Source: Gymnopilus junonius (Eukaryota > Basidiomycota > Agaricomycetes > Agaricales > Galerinaceae). From it: 64,000 nucleotides of DNA. The notes beneath the pieces are model-generated. The model saw only the letters and a program-made list of their open reading frames with translations. It made no database searches and was not told where the DNA came from. This document shows, piece after piece, positions 56,723 through 64,000 of the stretch. The stretch covers positions 434,001 to 498,000 of the forward strand of contig JADNYJ010000008.1 in assembly GCA_015501075.1 (NCBI GenBank). Reading direction: 5' to 3'. Each line of letters begins with the position of its first letter. Positions within the stretch are counted from its first letter, which is position 1. A program made the translations under genes and the position numbers.

Positions 56723-58574
56723 ATGGCGACTTCGAAGGGCACCAAGAGTTCGAGCACTGCAAAGAAAACCTCTAGCTCGTCCGTTTCAAAGAGCAAAGAC
56801 CAACAAAAACCAAAAATTGCACGGTCTGAGATTGGTGCGCCGTCGCAGCTGAACCAATCCAGTCGCAAGGGCAAAAAAGCTTGGAGGAAGCATGTGGACA
56901 TTGGTGAGGTCGAACAGACGCTGGAGGAGATGAGGGCTGAGGAGAGGGTTACTGGGTGTGTATTCACTCTTACTTTCATTTTTGCTTTTTGCTGCTCGAG
57001 ACGACGTCTAACATCTTTCTTTTTTGAAATTATAATGTAGGACGACGATAGGCAAGATGAAGGATACCGAGCTGTTCCAGATTGACACCAAGGGTGACGA
57101 TGTCGGTTAGTCTCTTCATACATTTACAATTGTCATCAACACTAACAAGTATTCTACACTAGTCCGAAAAGCCTTACCTAGATTCTCAACCTCCCAACTA
57201 ACATCAACTAAAATCCTATCGCAGCGATCAGCAGTTCCAGCTGTCATCTCCCGCGTCACCTCTTCCTCCTCTAGCGGAAAGCGGAAAGCCGTCTTGAGCC
57301 GCGAGGAAAAAGAGAGATTGATGCGCATCGCCAAGAAGCCTAGAAAAGGACCTTTCAATAGCATCTTGGACCCAACAGAGTATGCTGCTGGGAGCGGTAT
57401 CGTTGAGCTCAGTCAGGCTGTGAAACAGAGTGGGTCGTATGATCCGTGGGCGGAGAATGAGGATGTGGAAGAGGAGGAAGTAAAGGATGGGATGGAGACT
57501 GTTATTAAAAAGCCTGTTAAGGTCTGTATCTCCCTCTTTCTGTGTTGTGGCGAGGAGATGTAACTAATGTATCCCTCTTTGCTTAATTTACAGGCACCTG
57601 CGACAGCGCGAACAAGGGACCTTATCGATGTACCTGCCATCCTTGAGCCTCATCAAGGAACCTCGTATAATCCTCCTGTCGAGGCTCATCAGGCACTGCT
57701 AGAAAAGGCCGTCTCAGTCGAGGAAAAACGCCTAAAGGACGCAGATAAACTTGCTGAGATCAAGACAAAGATGGAAAATGCCAAGCTGACTCGAGAAGAG
57801 GAACTAGAAGTCCCCGTGGCTCCTGCCGGCATGGCGATTCAGGAGATACAAGAAAGCGAGGAGGCCGAGGAAGAAGAGGATGTCAGAGATCAGCACTTTT
57901 CTGCCAACAGAGCCCCTGGGAGGAAGACGAAAGCTCAGCGGAACAAAGCTGCTCGTGCACTAGCTGAGGTCTGTCCTTTCAGCCCATGTTTTTTTTGGCT
58001 TTAATAAGCACGTCGCTCATTGTTTCTTTTCATCGCAGAGACGTGCTCTTGCTGAAAAGGCCACTCGAAAGCATCTCCTAGCCTCCATCAACGACGCCAA
58101 AACCCTTCATCGATCCACCCTCCAGCAGATGACAATCAAGCAAAAGGAACGCGAGCTGAAAAACCTGGCGTTGGATGAAAAACTCAGAAAACACGGTTTA
58201 GCCGGGAAAAAACTTGGAAAACATAAAGTTCCTGAGGGTCGTATCGACGTCCAGCTGGGCGAGGATCTGAGTGAGAGTTTGAGGGGGTTGAAGGTACGTG
58301 GCAGCCCGTTGAGCTTGTCTTCCTATTCAAGGTTGGCTAATGCAGTATAATTATCAAATTTTTTGTACAGCCTGAAGGCAGTCTCTTCCACGATCGCTTC
58401 CAGAGCTTGCAACAACGGGCATTAGTGGAACCTAGGGCCCCCGTTATGTACGTACCTTTACTCAATCAGTTCTATGCATTACATATTCTGATCATACTCT
58501 TATTTTCCAGTCCTAGAAAGCGGAAACACAAGATTATAGAGTACGAGAAGCACGCATGGAAGCGATTCGAGTAA
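56723..58574 (+). CDS. NOP53: ribosome biogenesis protein Nop53
   Basis: Nucleolar adaptor that recruits the exosome helicase to pre-60S particles for 5.8S/ITS2 processing. 475 aa from exons 56723-56955, 57041-57105, 57163-57521, 57594-57968, 58039-58293, 58371-58447 and 58511-58574. Basic Ser/Lys-rich N-terminus, SSRKGKKAWRKHVDIGEVE (family block), DDVRKALPRFSTSQLTSTKI, FNSILDPTEY, YDPWAENED, VPAILEPHQGTSYNPPVEAHQALLEKAV (AIM-like surroundings plus the conserved GxSYNPxxxxHQxLL signature), long charged helices (coiled coil) with KTKAQRNKAARALAE, LGKHKVPEGRIDVQLGEDLSESLRGLKPEGSLFHDRFQSLQQRALVEPR and a basic tail KRKHKIIEYEKHAWKRFE. Complete and in frame. Confidence 0.95.
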
Positions 58575-59076
58575 TTCTGTTTTCTGTATTGAATAATAGT
58601 TCGTTTTTCTTTGGTTTTGGCTGGTTACGTCTGCAGGAAGGGAATGGCCTCGAGTCTTGACAAGCTCATTGAATGCTAAACCAAACACGACCGCGGCTGT
58701 CCAGTACACTGTCAGTGCAAGTTTAACTCGTCTTGGCTCATAAGTATTCCGTTCACAAGCAAAAGCACTAAATTTTGAAGCTTAGTACTTATTCTGACTC
58801 TCAGGGGACTTCAGGCGCTATATCGCAACGGTAACAGGTCATTCTAAGCCTCGGCTTAGTAAAGAAGAGTAACTCGGAACTGGGTTTCCTCGTCAAGCCG
58901 TGAAGGTTGCGTGGCGGGCTCGACCTAACGGCTCTTGTGAAAGATTTGGTCTTAGTGAGTATGAAGAATCTCACAAAGGTGAATATTGCTCACTCTTTGC
59001 TTTTATCTTTCCATTCTGACCAGAAATTTCGTTGGATGTGATCCAGACATTTCCGTTTCCCTTAGCTAGCTTCAAA
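58575..59076. other. intergenic, NOP53 3' flank
   Basis: A 69-codon minus-strand frame (58500-58709) overlaps the NOP53 end and is probably incidental. Confidence 0.4.
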
Positions 59077-59470
59077 ATGACTGTCCAGGAAGCGCAAGGA
59101 AACGAAGACAAAGGAGAGGAGCAACAACCTTCTGTCGTTAATAGTTCTGAGAGGACCCTAGAGAAGGCTACTCGCATTCTAGCCGAGGTGAGTCCATCCA
59201 GTTATCGTCATTTGTAACTGGCTGCTGATTGTGCTTTTTTTAAAAGAAGCAAAAGCAAGCTCTTTGGTGCAGCGGCATGCAAACGCCTTTTAATGCTCCT
59301 TCTATCAAGACACCCTTGTCCAGCAGTGGCCAGCTAAAGAAAAGGAGCACCATTGCACATCTCCTCAAAGGCTCAGAAAGTATGATCTGGCTAAGAAGGC
59401 TATCATTTATCGCTATGTCAAGGTTCAACTGCTGTATATCGGAATTGAGCTTCGTGAGGATTGGAGGTTC
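59077..59470 (+). pseudogene. small broken gene, unknown
   Basis: ATG at 59077 opens MTVQEAQGNEDKGEEQQPSV then NSSERTLEKATRILAE to a GTGAGT donor at 59188. The next segment, in a compatible frame, reads EAKASSLVQRHANAF, stop (TAA at about 59293), then CSFYQDTLVQQW and LRKYDLAKKAIIYRYVKVQLLYIGIELREDWR. The charged, helix-prone text on both sides of the stop looks coding, so this is probably a gene interrupted by a nonsense codon or an unmodelled intron. No family recognised. Confidence 0.35.
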
Positions 59471-59916
59471 GTGTCAGTTTCCGTTTTTCTATCATAATTA
59501 ATCAAAATCGTCAATTTAGTTTTCCGCTGTCGCCTTCTACCATTCAATGGTTGTCTTTTTATGACGACTTCTGCGGTCCCCAACAACGAGCAGAGTACCA
59601 GCACAATTCTGAGCTGCTGTCTTGCAGGTCCGTCTATCTTTTTGCTGCCCTTGAACAGAAAAGGCCCTGACCTATAATTTTATTGTCTGTAGCGAGAGCA
59701 AAAGATGTTTATCAAGCTAGCTTCACTTTGCAACCACTTTCATCCCGTTTGGTTCTGGTCCGGGTCTGGCTGTTAGTTTCCTATCAACGCCGCATCGGAG
59801 TCTTCAGAAGCGATGAACTGGATCACTGAAATCCTTTTCTTTAAGTTTGGTGTATTGGGCCACTTCTTCGTCCCCTTGATAGAGTAATATGTACATGAAA
59901 TTAACTGATCTTATTC
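59471..59916. other. intergenic
   Basis: Nothing supported. Confidence 0.35.
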
Positions 59917-60478
59917 TTACAGGCTGTCTACGACTGCCCAAGTGCCCAACGCAAAACCTGTGAATATCAAGGCTGCCCGACCAAAGTTGAACCTGTTCCA
60001 CTTGACTATCTCCTTCCTCAACCTCGTTACGTCCTCCGGGTCGTCCTCCTTGACCTCTGCCTCAATCTTCTTGATGTTGCCCATCATCAATGCAAACGTG
60101 TACGGTACTATGCTGATTGTCGAGACTGCAGCTAGGGCATACAGCTTGCTGGAGTCGGGAGAATCATGGGCAGCGAGAAAGAGGTATACAATAGAGGTTT
60201 TCAGGGCGAGGAACGGGAAGAAGAGTTTCCCGGTGTTGTATACATACTTCCATTGGGTCTGCAGCGTCTTTGCAGGTAGGACGGCTTTATTCTGCTGGGC
60301 ATCATTGGCGGCTTTGTAGGGCGAGAGGAGTGCAGGTATGGCAAAAGCTGAAATATAGAAGTTGCCGCCTGTAATCCCTCGTTGTCAGATAGCGAACGGG
60401 CAGGATTTAGGTGTGAAACGCACCAGCGAGGACGCCAGAACCAAGAAGAGCCGCAATTTTAGCACCTTTCAAAAGCAT
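59917..60478 (-). CDS. DUF1772-type integral membrane protein
   Basis: 168 aa from exons 60424-60478 and 59917-60368. Four hydrophobic segments: AALLGSGVLAGGNFYISAF, LFFPFLALKTSIVYLFLAA, LYALAAVSTISIVPYTFALM and FGRAALIFTGFALGTWAVV. The arrangement, the early G(G/N) motif and the MxxNIKKIEAE..EDPEDVTRLRKEIVKWNRFN loop match DUF1772 proteins; some members are anthrone-oxygenase-like, others uncharacterised. No biosynthetic cluster is visible next to it, so function remains open. Confidence 0.82.
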
Positions 60479-62424
60479 TTCCGAATCGATGATGGTGGTG
60501 TTGTATAAGAAACAGATATGAATGACTGGCGACTGGCAGAATGAGAATATATAATCGGAGTTGAGGCCTGGGTGTAGTACATTTGGCGGTAACCGGTTGC
60601 TCCAATTCCTGAGACTTACATCACGTCATCGCGTCTCGTAATTTAGACCTAGATCAAACCTTCTTCATTCTCAACGGCGGTTTTCATCTGCGGAGAAAAG
60701 GCGCAACCTTATTATTCTGCTGAAGGCAGAGCCTCGACACAGCTCTGGAATGGTACCAGACGACTCCTTTTCTAAACGATCGGCATGTTCGACAGATTCG
60801 GTCGGAGTCGGGTGCATGCAAGTTCTTCGTCTCACTGCGGCTTCAACTCACATGGAATTCAACTTCATGGATGAACTACATGGGCGCAAGAATTGGCAAA
60901 TATGACCTGGATGTATACAAAGATAGGTGATATTCTGCCCTTTTTTCATTTGGGCTGTGTGCTGATAAAATGCTTATATCTGAGAAGAGTTTTCCAAACG
61001 TGCACCATTTGACCTCGTACTAGCGGAGGATGTACTTTCAGTGGAAGACATCATTTATTGTGCCGCGGTAGTGCATGTTCCACGGTTATACATCTCAGCT
61101 TAGTCGGCCTGATCGAATTGTTGGGGAGTCCTGCCCTACCAAGATGATATGCCTTTTTCGGAGGCGACCGCGCAATGTCAATTATACGCAGAGCCCCCGG
61201 TAAAGAGCTTGGGGTTGTAGCAGCTTGACTATCTGTTATGCCAACTTGGTGAAGACATCGCGTTGCTCACGGTGGTTCTGGTTATTCTTAATCGGAGAAT
61301 GATGTTGGATGTGTACGCCGCATGTATCTATTGAAGTCGGCAACGCTAAGGATGTCAAAGCTACTGATGAGTCTATATTGTGGTCTCTTGCGAGAGATGG
61401 GGTGGATATCGTTTGTGTGCAACACTTGAGCGCGCTGAGGTAGTACTAGGTGAGTGGAGGGCCCGGTATTTATTGCCTCTTGTGACTCATCGTATTTTTT
61501 TCTCTTGAGTCTTTCTTTTCGTATTCAAAGATCAACAACACGTCACGAACTCCAAGAGAACCATGCATTTCGAAATTTCCCTGCGCTTGAGTTCTATCCG
61601 GCCCAGGAGGTAATGTTAGTGTTATCGACCACGGCTGACTGCAGCTCTTCTGATTATGACTCCGATACTGGAAAGCACCCTTCAATTGACGGTTGATTTG
61701 ACTATTGTCCTCACAGGTCGTACTCAGTCCCCGGACCGAAACGTGCCGTCGACTTATCCATCGTGTTCGGGCAACGCTATTGTTAATCTCTTTCACTTGA
61801 CATTTTCTCTCGGAAGATACACATGCAGTCAATAATGGTACATAGTGCCCCTCCACCGCTGAGATGATGCCAGAACTTTCAATATTGGCTTTATTTAATG
61901 CTCTTTGAACGTACGGCTCCGACTTCGTGGTAGGGAATCCATGTTGTGTCCCACTTTTGGCTGACTACTCCTCTTGAATGAACTGGCTGGTATCTCGGCA
62001 TTACTCTACTGAGGGGAAAGCATGTCGAACTTGGCGAATTCTTCTTCCACTCATGGATTTTCTTTCTGGTTTCTAGTTTCCTAGGAATCACCATGGATTT
62101 GTGTTCTTTGCTTCCGAATTCCGGCAACTACATTGTCTTCAGCTCAAAAATATCCCAGGGTAAAAATAGTACAATAATAATATGGGCTGACAGTGGGCAC
62201 TGCAGCTGATGTCGCCATGTACTACTATTAGCTGTCCTTGTCATTACAACTATGTTGAGGCTGTCCGTCGATACCTGTTCACAAGGGCGCGCCAACTTTC
62301 AATAAAACCTGCTCGTTCCCGCGATTCTGCTTTTCTTTCCTCATTCACTACCACTAGCCAAACCTCGAGTAAACGCAGCGCCAAGCATCGTCCGCTTTAC
62401 AACCACATATTAACGGTCGGCATT
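60479..62424. other. long gene-poor interval
   Basis: About 1.9 kb with only short frames on both strands (for example 61470-61856 minus). No repeat ends, tRNA or recognised coding motif. A fragment DVKATDESILWSLARDGVDIVCVQ (about 61350-61425 plus) reads protein-like and could be a gene relic. Confidence 0.35.
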
Positions 62425-63994
62425 ATGAGTTTCTTTCAGAACGCTCAAGATTTTGTCGCGACAAACAATACCATTCAAGTCATCCACGGTAATCAGGCGA
62501 GCACATCTTCTAGCCAACCTGGCGCCTATTTGAACTGATTTCTTCTGTGATCAGATCAACGTTGATCGCAGTGTCCGTAACTATTACCAGAACGCAACAG
62601 CTTCTCTGGAAGGCACAAACAACCTGACTGCATCTCTCCCTAAAGTTTCCTATAGGCCGAACTCTAGCACGCTCTTCCAAGGACGTCGAGCCGAGCTCGA
62701 CAAGCTCAAGGACCATTTCGAACCTGCGGTGTCGCAGACCAGGCGCTCGCTCTTGCTTTACGGAATGGGAGGCATCGGAAAGACTCAAATCTGCTTGAAG
62801 TTCGCCGAGGAAACATCAAATTAGTGAGTTCAAGTCGTTTCTTTTAATTATTGTGCAATAAATGAATCTATCTACTTATACAGGTTCTCTTACATCTTTT
62901 GGATCGATGCTTCAACGGTTGAGACAACCATCTTGAGCCTCAGAGGTCTTCCGGAGGCGCGAGCGGCCAATTCAGATGACTCGGCTGAGTCTGTCGTCTT
63001 ATTTATATCTCGTCTCGACAAGGAATGGCTCCTTATCTTTGACAACGCGGATGAACATATCCACAAATTCATGCCGCCAGGAAACTCTGGAAACATTATT
63101 CTCTCCAGCCGGAATCCTTCAATTGGACGATCGACATCCTTCAATAGGGTTGAGGTCACCCAAATGGATGAAGAGGATGCGATTTCTCTTCTCTTGAAAG
63201 CCAGCTGCCTTAATGAAAGTCCGGTATCCGATGAGTTGAAGAGCACGGCAAAGGCTATTGTAACGGAACTCTGCTGTCTTCCTCTCGCTGTTGATCAGGC
63301 CGGGGCTTCTATAGAGTCTGGCCTTTGTCAAATCGATGATTATCTGCGACATTACTCTGATTGTCGCATGCAGTTATTAGACGACCCTTCTTTTACAAAG
63401 GCTTCAATCTATGAGCAAACAGTATATGGAACATGGGAATTATCATACCAGGAAATTGAGTCCAGGACTACTAAACGAACTCCTGGACCTTCAGGATCAA
63501 GCGCTCTTGTCAACGCAGTTGCGGCACAAACTGCCATTTTAATTCTTGAAACTTTTGCATGTCTTCACCATGATAATATCGGCAAAGATATATTCAGGCG
63601 TGCAGCGGCTGATATAGCAAGGGAAAAGTCAGATACATCAATCCTGCAAGGTGACTTGCTCCGCTGGAATAAAAAAGGAGTGTGGGATGAACTTCACTTT
63701 CAAAGTGGAATCAGAGTCCTATTATCATTCTCGTTGATCAAGCAAGACCGGTCAGGCACTGTTTATTCTGCTCACCCATTGGTACACTCCTGGAGCCAAG
63801 ACAGGATGCCACCGACAAAGCAGCAGCTTAGCTGCAAAAGAGCCAACTTTTTATTATCAAGTTCATTTCCGTCATCTTCAAGTACAGGCAAAGATTATCA
63901 ATTTCTAGGACAACTTGTTCCCCATATTACGGCCAATTTTCATCTGGCAACTGAAGCAGGTCTCGAGGGATGTGCAGCGATGCTGATTGCATGA
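62425..63994 (+). CDS. NB-ARC (STAND) NTPase, possibly continuing beyond window
   Basis: Signal-transduction NTPase as found in fungal NLR-like proteins (heterokaryon incompatibility, immunity-like). Exon 1 62425-62496 (MSFFQNAQDFVATNNTIQVI..GNQ) is joined by a GC-AG intron (CAG/GCGAGC) to exon 2 from 62555 (INVDRSVRNYYQNATASLEG, SSTLFQGRRAELDKLKDHF, LLLYGMGGIGKTQICLKFAEE: Walker A), then exon 3 from 62885 (FSYIFWIDAS, WLLIFDNADE: Walker B, IILSSRNPSIG: sensor, CCLPLAVDQAGA: GLPLA-like, YSAHPLVHSWSQDRM: MHD-like). As printed, the exon 2/3 junction reads TA-G, an amber codon. TPR repeats normally follow; the frame ends with TGA at 63992, six bases before the window end, so the C-terminus may lie outside or be lost. 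Confidence 0.82.
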
Positions 63995-64000
63995 AATTTG

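Overview
The window is nuclear DNA of a filamentous basidiomycete, most likely a mushroom-forming agaricomycete. The evidence is intron-dense genes with 45-70 nt GT-AG introns, and a repertoire of CFEM/GPI protein, glyoxal oxidase-type copper radical oxidase, GT69 Cap59/CMT1-type mannosyltransferase, Crinkler-kinase, STAND NTPase and F-box/LRR-like proteins. I do not name a species. Gene models were built by hand from splice signals, reading frame and comparison between paralogues inside the window.

Layout. 1-1.5 kb: 5' part of a GH35 beta-galactosidase (minus strand, cut by the window edge). 2.6-21.7 kb: a rapidly evolving accessory island made of three interleaved families: an F-box-like gene (one full copy, two fragments), an unknown five-exon ~205-aa protein called here Family B (three copies), and an HGD/DFD-type protein kinase (five copies K1-K5 plus two fragments). 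22.4-27.5 kb: a divergent phosphoketolase/acetate kinase pair, which together make a route from sugar phosphate to acetate plus ATP. 27.9-30.4 kb: a tandem array of an unknown three-exon family (two full copies, one truncated). 31.2-33.7 kb: a CFEM/GPI surface protein and ribosomal protein eL31. 34-41.7 kb: repeat-rich, with a tRNA-like element, a probable DUF6532-like gene, two nested hAT-type MITEs and a mariner-type MITE. 41.7-48.5 kb: tRNA-Ala, a PNPOx/FNR flavoprotein and a glyoxal oxidase. 48.5-56 kb: an SGNH-type membrane protein, a Crinkler-like kinase and a CMT1-type mannosyltransferase. 56.5-64 kb: a second tRNA-Ala, NOP53, a broken small gene, a DUF1772 membrane protein and an NB-ARC NTPase.

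Most notable: the kinase/Family B/F-box island, grown by block duplication, truncation and gene conversion, with a shared six-base first coding exon (ATGAAG or ATGGAG) in the kinases; and the perfectly delimited nested MITEs with 8-bp target duplications. A technical caution: about eleven otherwise conserved genes or exons carry an apparent single-base deficit, mostly at short homopolymers and always the same sign, which looks more like consensus error than decay.
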